From positions 223,201-287,200 of the forward strand of contig NZ_JACHXS010000010.1 in the NCBI RefSeq assembly GCF_014192225.1: a DNA stretch of 64,000 bases, written 5' to 3'. This document shows positions 18,718 to 27,211 of this stretch, in pieces. Source of the DNA: Pseudoduganella umbonata. Lineage in GTDB: Bacteria; Pseudomonadota; Gammaproteobacteria; Burkholderiales; Burkholderiaceae_D. The stretch's first letter is position 1; each line of letters opens with the position of its first letter. The position numbers were made by a program, and so were the translations under genes. The notes under the pieces are model-generated. The model did no database searches. It saw only the letters and a list, made by a program, of their open reading frames with translations, and was not told where the DNA came from.

Positions 18718-19575
18718 ATGCTGATGAACGAACCCGATACGCTGTTCGGCGCGCGAAGGCAGGCCGGTCCCGTGATCCTCGACCTGCGCGACATCTCGCT
18801 GTCGTTCGGCGGCGTGAAGGCGCTGACCGGCATCTCCTTCGACGTGCGCGAACACGAGATCCGCGCCATCATCGGCCCGAACGGCGCCGGCAAGAGCTCG
18901 ATGCTGAACGTGATCAACGGCGTGTACCGCCCGCAGCAGGGCGAGATCGTGCTGCGCGGCCAGCACCGGCGCAACATGGACTGCCATGCTGCGGCCAGGT
19001 CCGGCATCGCGCGCACGTTCCAGAACATCGCGCTGTTCAAGGGCATGACGGTGCTGGACAACGTGATGACCGGCCGTAACCTCAAGATGAAGTCGAATTT
19101 CCTGCTGCAGGCGCTGTACTGGGGCCCGGCGCGGCGCGAGGAAATCGCCCACCGCCGCAAGGCCGAGGAAATCATCGACTTCCTCGAGATCCAGCACATC
19201 CGCAAGACGCCCGTGGGCCGGCTGCCGTACGGCCTGCAGAAGCGGGTCGAACTGGCCAGGGCGCTGGCCGCCGAACCGGAAATCCTGCTGCTGGACGAAC
19301 CGATGGCCGGCATGAACGTGGAGGAAAAGCAGGACATGTGCCGCTTCATCCTCGACGTCAACGACCAGTTCGGCACGACCATCGTGCTGATCGAGCACGA
19401 CATGGGGGTGGTGATGGATATCTCGGACCGGGTCGTCGTGCTCGACTACGGCAGGAAGATCGGCGACGGCACGCCGGACGAGGTGCGCAGCAATCCGGAA
19501 GTGATCAGGGCCTATCTTGGCGGCGTGGCGGATGGCGAGGCGAATGGCGTGGAAAGCGGCGGCCATGGACATTAA
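18718..19575 (+). CDS. branched-chain amino acid-type ABC transporter ATPase (LivG-like)
   Basis: This 285-residue ABC ATPase has Walker A GPNGAGKSS (~53-61), Q-loop region ARTFQNIALFKGMTVLDNVMTGRN, signature LPYGLQKRVELARAL and Walker B ILLLDEPMAGMN. The LivG-type C-terminal SNPEVIRAYLG is present. The signature deviates from LSGGQ, as usual for LivG. I prefer the ATG at 18718, preceded by GGGAGAAG; the ATG at 18703, overlapping the ligase stop, is also possible. It overlaps the next gene by 11 bases. Confidence 0.9.
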   Translation: MLMNEPDTLFGARRQAGPVILDLRDISLSFGGVKALTGISFDVREHEIRAIIGPNGAGKSSMLNVINGVYRPQQGEIVLRGQHRRNMDCHAAARSGIARTFQNIALFKGMTVLDNVMTGRNLKMKSNFLLQALYWGPARREEIAHRRKAEEIIDFLEIQHIRKTPVGRLPYGLQKRVELARALAAEPEILLLDEPMAGMNVEEKQDMCRFILDVNDQFGTTIVLIEHDMGVVMDISDRVVVLDYGRKIGDGTPDEVRSNPEVIRAYLGGVADGEANGVESGGHGH

Positions 19576-20467
19576 TTTCTTCTTCGAAGTCCTGATCGGC
19601 GGCCTGCTGTCGGGCGTGATGTATGCGCTGGTGGCGATCGGCTTCGTGCTGATCTACAAGGCTTCCGGCGTGTTCAATTTTGCCCAGGGCGCCATGGTGT
19701 TCTTCGCGGCGCTGACGTGCGTGGGCATGATGGACAAGTTCGGCATGTCGCTGTGGCTGGCGATTCCCTGCACCGTGGTGGCGATGATCGTCCTGGGCAT
19801 CGCCATCGAGCGCGTGGTGCTGCGCCCGCTGGTGAACCAGCCGGAAATCACGCTGTTCATGGCCACCATCGGCCTGGCTTTTTTCCTCGAAGGCCTGGCG
19901 CAGCTGCTGTGGGGTTCGCAGGTACACCAGTTGCCGCTGCCGATCGAGGATGTGCCGATGCAGTCGCTGCTGGACCGCTTCAACATCGTGGTGTCGCAGT
20001 TCGACGTGATCGCCGCCATCATCTGCGGCGTGATGGTTGCCGTGCTGGCGCTGCTGTTCGCGAAGACCAGGGTCGGCCGCGCGCTGCGGGCCGTGGCGGA
20101 CGACCACCAGGCCGCGCAGGCCGTCGGCATCCCGCTGCAGCGCATCTGGGCCATCCTGTGGGCGGTGGCCGGCGTGGTGGCCCTCGTGGCGGGCCTGTTG
20201 TGGGGCGCGCGGAACGGCGTGCAGTTCGCGCTGACGTTCATCGCCCTGAAAGCCCTGCCGGTGCTGATCCTGGGCGGCTTCACGTCGGTGCCCGGCGCCA
20301 TCGTCGGCGGCCTGATCATCGGTGCCTCCGAGAAGCTGGCCGAGGTCTATATCGGGCCGCTGGTCGGCGGCGGCATCGAAGGCTGGTTCCCCTACGTGCT
20401 GGCGCTGCTGTTCCTGCTGGTCCGCCCGGAAGGGCTGTTCGGCGAAAAGATCATCCGGAGGATCTGA
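19565..20467 (+). CDS. branched-chain amino acid-type ABC transporter permease (LivH-like)
   Basis: This 300-residue permease of the HAAP family has about eight membrane helices, with the LivH landmarks GLLSGVMYALVAIGFVLIYKASGVFNFAQGAM and ALRAVADDHQAAQAVGIPLQ, the cytoplasmic loop that meets the ATPase. It forms the membrane channel together with the LivM-like protein. The ATG at 19565 lies within the end of the LivG-like gene, so the genes are translationally coupled. Confidence 0.92.
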   Translation: MDINFFFEVLIGGLLSGVMYALVAIGFVLIYKASGVFNFAQGAMVFFAALTCVGMMDKFGMSLWLAIPCTVVAMIVLGIAIERVVLRPLVNQPEITLFMATIGLAFFLEGLAQLLWGSQVHQLPLPIEDVPMQSLLDRFNIVVSQFDVIAAIICGVMVAVLALLFAKTRVGRALRAVADDHQAAQAVGIPLQRIWAILWAVAGVVALVAGLLWGARNGVQFALTFIALKALPVLILGGFTSVPGAIVGGLIIGASEKLAEVYIGPLVGGGIEGWFPYVLALLFLLVRPEGLFGEKIIRRI

Positions 20468-20468
20468 C

Positions 20469-21527
20469 ATGTTCTATCGCGAAGCCGGGCAATTCCGCAC
20501 CACCTACGAAGCCGACGGCCAGTTGCTGCCGATCCGGCAGGACCGCATCGCGCTGATCGCCACGCTGGCCGTCGCCGTGCTGGCGGTGCCGCTCCTTGCT
20601 TCGCCCTATCTGCTGTCGGCCATCCTGATCCCGTTCCTGATCTTCGCGCTGGCCGCGCTGGGCCTGAACATCCTCACCGGCTATGCCGGCCAGCTATCGC
20701 TGGGCACCGCCGCCTTCATGGCGGTCGGCGCGTTCGCGTCGTGGAATTTCGTCGCGCGCATTCCCGGCATCCCGATGCTGCTCGCCTTCGTGCTGGGCGG
20801 CCTGTGCGCGGCCCTCGTCGGCATCGCATTCGGCCTGCCGTCGCTGCGCATCCGCGGCTTCTACCTGGCCGCGGCCACGCTGGCCACCCAATTCTTCGTG
20901 ATCTGGTGCCTGACCAAGATTTCATGGCTGACCGGCGGCAGCGCTTCCGGCGTGATCACCGCCCAGCGCATCGAGATCATGGGCTACGCCTTCGATACGC
21001 CGCAGCGCAAGTACGTGCTGGTCCTGCTGGTGGTGGCACTGATGGCGCTGCTGGCGAAAAACCTGGTGCGCTCGAACGTGGGCCGCTCGTGGATGGCGGT
21101 GCGGGACATGGACATGGCCGCCGAGGTGATCGGCATTCGCCCGATGCGCACGAAACTGCTGGCCTTCGCCGTCAGCTCGTTTTATTGCGGCGTGGCCGGC
21201 GCGCTGTATGCATTCGCCTACCTGGGCACGGTGGAGCCGGAAGCGTACAGCCTGGACCTGTCGTTCCGCATCCTGTTCATGATCATCATCGGCGGCGTGG
21301 GTTCGATCCTCGGTTCCTTCCTGGGCGCGGCGTTCATCGTGCTGCTGCCGGTGTTCCTGAACATCGCCGCGCACGGCCTCGCGCTGCCCACCAGCGTGGC
21401 ATCGAACCTGGAACTGATGGTGTTCGGCGCGCTGATCATCTTCTTCCTGATCGTGGAACCGCACGGCCTGGCGCGCCTGTGGCAGATCGGCAAGGAAAAG
21501 CTGCGCCTGTGGCCATTCCCCCATTAA
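20469..21527 (+). CDS. branched-chain amino acid-type ABC transporter permease (LivM-like)
   Basis: This 352-residue second permease has an N-terminal cytoplasmic segment of ~30 residues, then about ten helices. LivM landmarks are ALGLNILTGYAGQLSLGTAAFMAVGAF, VGRSWMAVRDMDMAAEVIGI (ATPase-coupling loop) and IIIGGVGSILGSFLGAAFIV. The start codon follows the LivH-like stop by one base. Confidence 0.92.
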   Translation: MFYREAGQFRTTYEADGQLLPIRQDRIALIATLAVAVLAVPLLASPYLLSAILIPFLIFALAALGLNILTGYAGQLSLGTAAFMAVGAFASWNFVARIPGIPMLLAFVLGGLCAALVGIAFGLPSLRIRGFYLAAATLATQFFVIWCLTKISWLTGGSASGVITAQRIEIMGYAFDTPQRKYVLVLLVVALMALLAKNLVRSNVGRSWMAVRDMDMAAEVIGIRPMRTKLLAFAVSSFYCGVAGALYAFAYLGTVEPEAYSLDLSFRILFMIIIGGVGSILGSFLGAAFIVLLPVFLNIAAHGLALPTSVASNLELMVFGALIIFFLIVEPHGLARLWQIGKEKLRLWPFPH

Positions 21528-21549
21528 AAATATTCCAAAGGAGACCATC

Positions 21550-22845
21550 ATGAAGCTGTTGCGTTCCATCGTTATCGGCACCCTCGTTGCCGGCGCCATT
21601 GCTCCCGCCTTCGCGCAGGAACAGTTCGTCGCCCTGCCGTCGTACCGCGTGGGCCCGTATGCGTCGGGAGGCTCCGGCTTCTATGGCGGCATCATCGACT
21701 ATTTTTCGCTCGTCAACGCGGCCGGCGGCGTCAACGGCGTCAAGATCGCGTGGCAGGAGTGCGAGACCGAATACAACCCGTCGCGCGGCGTGGAGTGCTA
21801 TGAGCGGCTGAAAACCCAGCGCGGCGGCGCCACGCTCGTGGAACCGCTGTCGACCAGCATCGCCTACGGCATCCTCGACCGCATCCCGCAGGACAAGATC
21901 CCGATGACGATGCTGGGCTACGGCCGCTCGGATGCGGCCAACGGCAAGGTCTTTCCCTATGTGTTCCCGCTCATTTCCAGCTACTGGAGCCAGGCCGCCG
22001 CGATGGTGAAATACCTGGCGGACAAGAACGGCGGTTCGCTGAAGGGCAAGAAGATCGTGCACCTGTATCACGATTCCGCGTTCGGCAAGGAACCGCTGCC
22101 CGTGCTGGAAGCGCTGGCGAAGCAGCAGGGGTTCGAACTGGTGAAGGTCCCGGTGGCGCCGCCGGGCAGCGAGCAGCAGGCGCAGTGGCTGCAGATCCGC
22201 CAGGCGCGGCCCGATCACGTGATCCTGTGGGGCTGGGGCGTGATGAATTCGGTGGCGATCAAGACCGCGCAGCGCAACGGCTTCCCGCGTGAAAAAATCC
22301 TCGGCGTATGGTGGGCCGGCTCCGAAGAGGACACCGTGCCGTCCGGCGACGCGGCCAAGGGATACACGGCGATGTCGTTCAATACGCCGGGCAATTACCC
22401 GGTACTCGACGAGATCCGCGCGAAACTGTACAAGACCGGCAAGGGCAACCTGTCCGACCAGGCGCGCATCGGTTCCGTGTACCACATGCGCGGCGTCACG
22501 GCCGGCATCCTGTTCGTCGAGGCGATGCGCACCGCGCAGGAGAAATTCGGCAAGGGTAAACCCGTCACCGGCGAGCAGATGCGCTGGGGTCTGGAACACC
22601 TGAACATCGACGCGGCGCGGCAGAAGGCGGTGGGCGCGGCAAACATGTTCCCCACCGTGAAGACGAGCTGCGAGGACCATGAAGGTTCCGGCGCCGTGAA
22701 GGTGCAGCAGTGGGACGGCAGGAAGTGGAATGCCATCACGCCGAACTGGATCGTGGGCGACCGCGCGCTGGTGAAGAAGCTGATCGACGAATCGTCCGGC
22801 AAGTACGCGGCGGAGAAGAACATCAAGCCGGCCTGCATGCCATGA
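21550..22845 (+). CDS. ABC transporter substrate-binding protein (Liv/aromatic-acid type)
   Basis: This 431-residue periplasmic protein has a signal peptide ending AFAQ (about residue 23) and a type I periplasmic-binding fold. Visible segments are YRVGPYASGGSGFYGGIIDYFSLVNAAGGVNG, KIAWQECETEYNPSRGVECYERL and GKKIVHLYHDSAFGKE. It is longer than LivJ (~370), as is common in the homologues that sit with CoA ligases. It probably binds a carboxylic or aromatic acid rather than a branched-chain amino acid, given the flanking ligases; that is inference. An AAAGGAG ribosome-binding site precedes the ATG. Confidence 0.9.
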   Translation: MKLLRSIVIGTLVAGAIAPAFAQEQFVALPSYRVGPYASGGSGFYGGIIDYFSLVNAAGGVNGVKIAWQECETEYNPSRGVECYERLKTQRGGATLVEPLSTSIAYGILDRIPQDKIPMTMLGYGRSDAANGKVFPYVFPLISSYWSQAAAMVKYLADKNGGSLKGKKIVHLYHDSAFGKEPLPVLEALAKQQGFELVKVPVAPPGSEQQAQWLQIRQARPDHVILWGWGVMNSVAIKTAQRNGFPREKILGVWWAGSEEDTVPSGDAAKGYTAMSFNTPGNYPVLDEIRAKLYKTGKGNLSDQARIGSVYHMRGVTAGILFVEAMRTAQEKFGKGKPVTGEQMRWGLEHLNIDAARQKAVGAANMFPTVKTSCEDHEGSGAVKVQQWDGRKWNAITPNWIVGDRALVKKLIDESSGKYAAEKNIKPACMP

Positions 22846-23642
22846 GCACGCTGTCGGTCAACAATATCGAGGTGATCTACGACCACGTGATTCTGGTGCT
22901 GAAAGGCGTGTCGCTGGAAGTGCCGCAAGGTGCCATCGTGGCGCTGCTGGGCGCCAACGGCGCCGGCAAATCGACCACGCTGAAGACGATCTCCACGCTG
23001 CTGCGCGGCGAACGGGGCGACGTGACGAAAGGCGAGGTGCGCTTCAACGGCGAGCGCGTGGACCAGCTGACGCCGAACGCGCTGGTGACGCGCGGCCTGG
23101 CGCAGGTGATGGAAGGCCGCCACTGCTTCGGCCATCTGACGATCGAGGAAAACCTGCTGACCGGCGCGTACACGTGCAGGCAGTCGCGCGCCCAGTTGCG
23201 CGAAGCGCTGGAGCGCGTCTACCACTATTTTCCGCGGCTCAAGGAGCGGCGCACCAGCCAGGCCGGCTATACGTCCGGCGGCGAACAGCAGATGTGCGCG
23301 ATCGGCCGCGCGCTGATGGCCAAGCCGACGATGATCCTGCTGGACGAGCCGTCGATGGGCATTGCGCCGCAGATCGTCGAGGAGATCTTCGGCATCGTCA
23401 AGGATCTCAACACGCGCGAGAACGTGTCGTTCCTGCTGGCCGAACAGAACACGATGGTGGCGCTGCGCTACGCGGACTTCGGCTACATCCTCGAGAACGG
23501 CCGGGTGGTGATGGAAGGTGCCGCCGCGGAACTGGCGGCCAACGAAGACGTGAAGGAATTCTACCTGGGCGTATCCGGCGCGGGCCGCAAGAACTTCCGC
23601 GACCAGAAATTCTACAAACGGCGCAAGCGCTGGCTTTCGTGA
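22842..23642 (+). CDS. branched-chain amino acid-type ABC transporter ATPase (LivF-like)
   Basis: This 266-residue second ATPase of the transporter has Walker A GANGAGKST (~37-45), signature YTSGGEQQMCAIGRALMAKP, Walker B MILLDEPSMGIAPQ and the LivF-type LLAEQNTMVALRYADFGYILENGRVV. The basic C-terminal extension (GRKNFRDQKFYKRRKRWLS) is longer than in LivF and occurs in the ligase-linked subgroup. The start overlaps the binding-protein stop (ATGA at 22842-22845). Confidence 0.92.
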   Translation: MSTLSVNNIEVIYDHVILVLKGVSLEVPQGAIVALLGANGAGKSTTLKTISTLLRGERGDVTKGEVRFNGERVDQLTPNALVTRGLAQVMEGRHCFGHLTIEENLLTGAYTCRQSRAQLREALERVYHYFPRLKERRTSQAGYTSGGEQQMCAIGRALMAKPTMILLDEPSMGIAPQIVEEIFGIVKDLNTRENVSFLLAEQNTMVALRYADFGYILENGRVVMEGAAAELAANEDVKEFYLGVSGAGRKNFRDQKFYKRRKRWLS

Positions 23643-23735
23643 GGTGGCTGTGTTGAATATCGCAAAGGCGAAAAAACCGTGCGCCGCCCTGCCCGGCGCG
23701 AAGAAGCTGCAAAAGCAAATTGCGGAAGGCGCCCC

Positions 23736-24992
23736 ATGAATCCCGGCACGCTGGACGACCTGGAAATCCGCGATCCGCAGGACCGCGAACGCGACCTGAT
23801 GCGGCGCCTGCCCGCATTGCTGCAACAGGCACAGTCGGCTTCCGGCTGGGCGCGCATCCTGCAAGGCGTGGACGCCGGCGCCATCGACCACCGCGCCGCG
23901 CTGGCGCAGTTGCCCGTCACGCGCAAGTCGCAGCTGAAGGAGCTGCAGCAGCACGATGGCCCGTTTGGCGGGCTGACGAGCACCGCGCCGCGCGCGCTGT
24001 CGCGCATCTGCATGTCGCCGGGGCCGATCTTCGATCCGCAAGGCCACTCCGCCGACTGGTGGCGCTTCGCGAGGCCGATGTACGCGGCCGGCGTGCGGGC
24101 CGGCGGGCTGCTGCAGAACTGCTTTTCGTACCACTTCACGCCGGCCGCGTTCATGGTCGAAAGTGGTGCCGCGCGGATCGGCTGCACGGTGATCCCGGCC
24201 GGCAGCGGCCAGACGGAACTGCAGGTACAGGCCATGGCGGCGCTGCGGCCGGATACCTATGTCGGCACGCCGTCGTTCCTGAAGATCATCCTTGAGAAGG
24301 CCTCGGAAACGGGGACGGACGTGTCGAGCCTGACGCATGCGCTGGTGTCGGCCGAGGCGCTGCCCGATTCGCTGCGCAAGTGGTTCGCCGAGCATGGCGT
24401 GCCGCACGTATGCCAGGCCTATGCGTCGGCCGATGCCGGCAACATCGCCTACGAAACGCGCACCGGCGGCGCGCTCAATCCGGGCATGGTGCTGGACGAG
24501 GACGTGATTCTCGAGATCGTCAGGCCCGGCACCGGCGACCCCGTGGCGCCGGGCGAGGTGGGCGAAGTGGTGCTCACGGTGTTCAACCCGGACTATCCGC
24601 TGGTCCGCTTCGCCACCGGCGATCTGTCCGCGCTGCTGGCCGACGCGGCGCCATCGCCGTGCGGCCGCACCAACGTGCGCATCCGCGGCTGGCTGGGCCG
24701 CGCGGACCAGACCACCAAGGTGCGCGCCATGTTCGTGCATCCGGCGCAGGTGCACGATGTGGCGCGCCGCCACGGCGTGGCGAAAGCGCGGCTGGTGGTG
24801 ACGGGCACGATCGCCGATGAAACGATGACGCTGCAGTGCGAAGTGGACGATCCGGCAACGGCCGGCGATGGCGCGGCGATCGTCGCCACGCTGCGCGACG
24901 TCACCAAGCTGCGTGGCGAAGTCCAGTTCGTGCAGCGCGGCAGCCTGCCCAACGACGGCAAGGTGATCGACGACCGGCGCGACTACACTTGA
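23736..24992 (+). CDS. phenylacetate-CoA ligase (PaaK)-like protein with degenerate P-loop
   Basis: This 418-residue protein aligns by eye with the PaaK branch of adenylate-forming enzymes over its length (AYASADAGNIAYETR, VGEVVLTVFNPDYPLVRFATGDLSAL, RIRGWLGRADQTTKVRAMFVHPAQV). The Ser/Thr/Gly-rich ATP-binding loop that normally reads SSGTTG is replaced by CMSPGPIFDPQG. It may therefore adenylate poorly, use another chemistry or act as an acyl-handling partner. A GGAAGG ribosome-binding site supports the ATG at 23736. It closes the ligase-transporter operon, 93 bases after the LivF-like gene. Confidence 0.82.
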   Translation: MNPGTLDDLEIRDPQDRERDLMRRLPALLQQAQSASGWARILQGVDAGAIDHRAALAQLPVTRKSQLKELQQHDGPFGGLTSTAPRALSRICMSPGPIFDPQGHSADWWRFARPMYAAGVRAGGLLQNCFSYHFTPAAFMVESGAARIGCTVIPAGSGQTELQVQAMAALRPDTYVGTPSFLKIILEKASETGTDVSSLTHALVSAEALPDSLRKWFAEHGVPHVCQAYASADAGNIAYETRTGGALNPGMVLDEDVILEIVRPGTGDPVAPGEVGEVVLTVFNPDYPLVRFATGDLSALLADAAPSPCGRTNVRIRGWLGRADQTTKVRAMFVHPAQVHDVARRHGVAKARLVVTGTIADETMTLQCEVDDPATAGDGAAIVATLRDVTKLRGEVQFVQRGSLPNDGKVIDDRRDYT

Positions 24993-25137
24993 GATGCGCA
25001 GCCGGGAGGCGCAGCCGCATGAAGCCGAGCTCGGCCGATACACTGTGCTCATACAGCCAGTACCATTGAAACGGGCCCGGACAACCGCTGCGTAATCGCG
25101 GATAATTGGCGCACTTTTCAACTGTACTTTCCACGCC

Positions 25138-25710
25138 ATGCAACAAATTCATCATCAACGGGCCCGCGCGCTGCTGGACAACGCCGAGGAAATCTTTACC
25201 GCCCAGCAGGTGTCCGACGCCGTGCGCCAGGTGGCCGACGACCTGAACGCACGCTTCAACCAGCTCGAGGAATTCCCGCTCGTGCTCGGCGTGATGGGCG
25301 GCGCCGTCGTCTTCACCGGCAACCTGCTGCCGCAGCTGACCTTCCCGCTCGAGTTCGACTACATCCACGTCAGCCGCTACGGCGACGAAGACCGCGGCGG
25401 CGAAGTGGTGTGGAAGGTAGTGCCCCGCTCGAACGTTGCGGGCCGCACCGTGATCGTCGTCGACGACATCCTCGACGAAGGCGAAACGCTGGCCCACGTG
25501 AAGCAGCGCCTGCTGGACATGGGCGCGAAGGAAGTCGTCATCGTCGTGTTCGCGGACAAGGCGATCGGCAAGACCAAGCCGGTAAAACCCGACCTGGTGG
25601 GCCTGGTGATCCCGAACCGTTTCGTAGTCGGCTACGGCATGGATGCCTACAACTACTGGCGCAACCTGCCCGGCCTGTGGGCGCTCAACAACGCCGATTT
25701 GTCGAGTTGA
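25138..25710 (+). CDS. hpt: hypoxanthine-guanine phosphoribosyltransferase
   Basis: This 190-residue type I phosphoribosyltransferase has the PRPP-binding signature VIVVDDILDEGETL at about residues 105-118 and an N-terminal helical region. It salvages hypoxanthine/guanine to IMP/GMP in the cytoplasm. The symbol is by function; the protein belongs to the proteobacterial branch usually annotated as hypoxanthine-guanine phosphoribosyltransferase, not to xanthine or adenine enzymes. It is monocistronic; the 145 bases upstream show no other gene. Confidence 0.85.
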   Translation: MQQIHHQRARALLDNAEEIFTAQQVSDAVRQVADDLNARFNQLEEFPLVLGVMGGAVVFTGNLLPQLTFPLEFDYIHVSRYGDEDRGGEVVWKVVPRSNVAGRTVIVVDDILDEGETLAHVKQRLLDMGAKEVVIVVFADKAIGKTKPVKPDLVGLVIPNRFVVGYGMDAYNYWRNLPGLWALNNADLSS

Positions 25711-25813
25711 CACCCTTGATCGGGGCGGCAAGTACTCCCACCTAAGGCCAATGGGCACCGCGGGTTGTCTGGCATACCATTTTCGCCACTGACAACCACA
25801 CAAGGTGCCCATC

Positions 25814-26512
25814 GTGACGAACAATGCCAACAACCCGAAACTCGAAGTCCTGACCCCGCAGAACAGCCAGCTCATCTTCATCGACCACCAGCCGCAGATG
25901 GCCTTCGGCGTGCAGTCGATCGACCGCCAGGTCCTGAAGAACAACACCGTCGGCCTGGCGAAGGCCGCCAAGGTGTTCAATATCCCGACCACCATCACCA
26001 CCGTGGAAACGCTGAGCTTCTCCGGCCACACCTACCCGGAACTGCTGGACGTGTTCCCCGGCCAGGACATCCTGGAACGTACCTCGATGAACTCGTGGGA
26101 CGACCAGAAAGTGCGCGACGCACTGGCGAAGAACGGCCGCAAGAAAGTGATCGTGGCCGGCCTGTGGACGGAGGTGTGCAACACCACGTTCGCACTGTGC
26201 GCGATGCTGGAAGGCGACTACGAAATCTACATGGTGTCCGATGCTTCGGGCGGCACGTCGAAGGAAGCGCACGACATGGCCATGCAGCGCATGATCCAGG
26301 CCGGCGTGGTGCCGGTGACCTGGCAGCAGGTGCTGCTGGAATGGCAGCGCGACTGGGCGCACCGCGATTCGTACGATGCCGTGATGAAGATCGTCAAGGA
26401 ACACTCTGGCGCGTACGGCATGGGCGTCGACTACGCCTACACGATGGTGCACAAGGCGCCGCAGCGCACCACCACCCAGCACGAAACGCTGGCGCCGGTG
26501 GCTGCCAAGTAA
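25814..26512 (+). CDS. isochorismatase-fold cysteine hydrolase (YcaC-like)
   Basis: This 232-residue cysteine hydrolase has the catalytic triad residues of the family visible as Asp in LIFIDHQPQM, Lys in NGRKKVIVAG and Cys in GLWTEVCNTTF. YcaC-type proteins are octameric hydrolases of unknown natural substrate. The GTG at 25814 is preferred because AAGGTG lies about 7 bases upstream; the GTG at 25805 overlaps that ribosome-binding site. A terminator follows directly. Confidence 0.85.
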   Translation: MTNNANNPKLEVLTPQNSQLIFIDHQPQMAFGVQSIDRQVLKNNTVGLAKAAKVFNIPTTITTVETLSFSGHTYPELLDVFPGQDILERTSMNSWDDQKVRDALAKNGRKKVIVAGLWTEVCNTTFALCAMLEGDYEIYMVSDASGGTSKEAHDMAMQRMIQAGVVPVTWQQVLLEWQRDWAHRDSYDAVMKIVKEHSGAYGMGVDYAYTMVHKAPQRTTTQHETLAPVAAK

Positions 26513-26515
26513 AGC

Positions 26516-26541
26516 AAAAGGGGCCAGTGCCCCCTTTTTTC
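26516..26541 (+). terminator. intrinsic terminator of the isochorismatase-fold gene
   Basis: AAAAGGGGCC-AGT-GCCCCC followed by six T bases forms a short GC stem starting four bases after the stop codon. Confidence 0.85.
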
Positions 26542-27000
26542 TGTTACAGCGCCACCCGCTTGCGCGCCGCCGAATCGCTCGCGCGAGGGGACTGTCACCG
26601 GTGTTGATTGCTTGGTGACTGTCCCCGGTTTAGTACCCGACAGCCTGCGCTAGGGGGACTGGGCAGTGCAATGGCATGCATGCCATTGGCAGAGGGGACT
26701 GTCCCCGGTGTTGCCTGCTTGGGGACTGTCCCCGGGTTCAGCCGCTTGCGCTAGGGGACTGGACAGTGCGATGGCATGCATGCCATTGGCAGAGGGGACT
26801 GTCCCCGGTGTTGCTTGCTTGGGGACTGTCCCCGGTTTAGTACCCGACAGCCTGCGCCAGGGGGACTGGACAGTGCGATGGCATGCATGCCATTGGCAGA
26901 GGGGACTGTCCCCGGTGTTGCCTGCTTGGGGACTGTCCCCGGTTTAGTACCCAACAGCCTGCGCCAAGGGGACTGGACAGTGCGATGGCATGCATGCCAT

Positions 27001-27056
27001 CGCCCGCTTCACAGGCGAGGAGCAGGCTCCTCGAAACCCCTGCTTCGCCCCCGGTG
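27001..27056. repeat. hairpin element copy 1 within the array
   Basis: The stem GGCGAGGAGC-AG-GCTCCTCG is followed by AAACCCCTGCTTCGCCCCCGG. It replaces the usual left part of the array unit, as if one element had been inserted in or recombined with another. It is nearly identical to 27139-27190 and similar to the solitary copy at 11799. Confidence 0.7.
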
Positions 27057-27138
27057 TTGCTTGCTTGGGGACTGTCCCCGGTTTAGTACCCGACAGCCTG
27101 CGCCAGGGGGACTGGACAGTACGATGGCATGCGTGCCA

Positions 27139-27190
27139 TCGCCCGCTTCACAGGCGAGGAGCAGGCTCCTCGCCCCCCCGCTTCGCCCGT
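27139..27190. repeat. hairpin element copy 2 at the array edge
   Basis: This is the same hairpin (GGCGAGGAGC-AG-GCTCCTCG), preceded by TCGCCCGCTTCACA as in copy 1, but with a shortened tail (CCCCCCCGCTTCGCCCG). It ends 22 bases before the nitronate monooxygenase stop codon and may also serve as that gene's 3' boundary. Confidence 0.7.
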
Positions 27191-27211
27191 TTTAGCACCA
27201 CAAAACGTGAT

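Larger units (their letters stand above)
26586..27190. repeat. tandem array of ~107-bp units built from palindromes
   Basis: The 700-base gap between two convergent genes (26513-27211) contains no credible gene. It is filled with a repeat unit of 100-107 bases. Each unit holds two GGGGAC-T-GTCCCC inverted repeats (one unit has a variant), a CAGCCTGCGCCAGGGGGACT segment, and the perfect 16-bp palindrome ATGGCATGCATGCCAT (at 26671, 26771, 26878 and 26985, with one mismatch at 27124). Units start at 26586, 26693, 26793 and 26900. In the last two, the first half is replaced by a 22-bp hairpin element (GGCGAGGAGC-AG-GCTCCTCG). Open frames across the array are a by-product of the unit length and encode only the repeat. 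Confidence 0.9.

Noticed and set aside
25045..25065. LexA-box-like CTGT...ACAG upstream of the phosphoribosyltransferase
   Set aside because: The half-sites are separated by 6 bases instead of 8, and the flanks are not AT-rich; no SOS function for the downstream gene.
26666..27195. Overlapping open frames across the repeat array encoding Cys/Leu-rich repeating peptides
   Set aside because: The frames exist because the repeat unit lacks stops in several phases. They have no ribosome-binding sites, read through palindromes, and the peptides only mirror the repeat.
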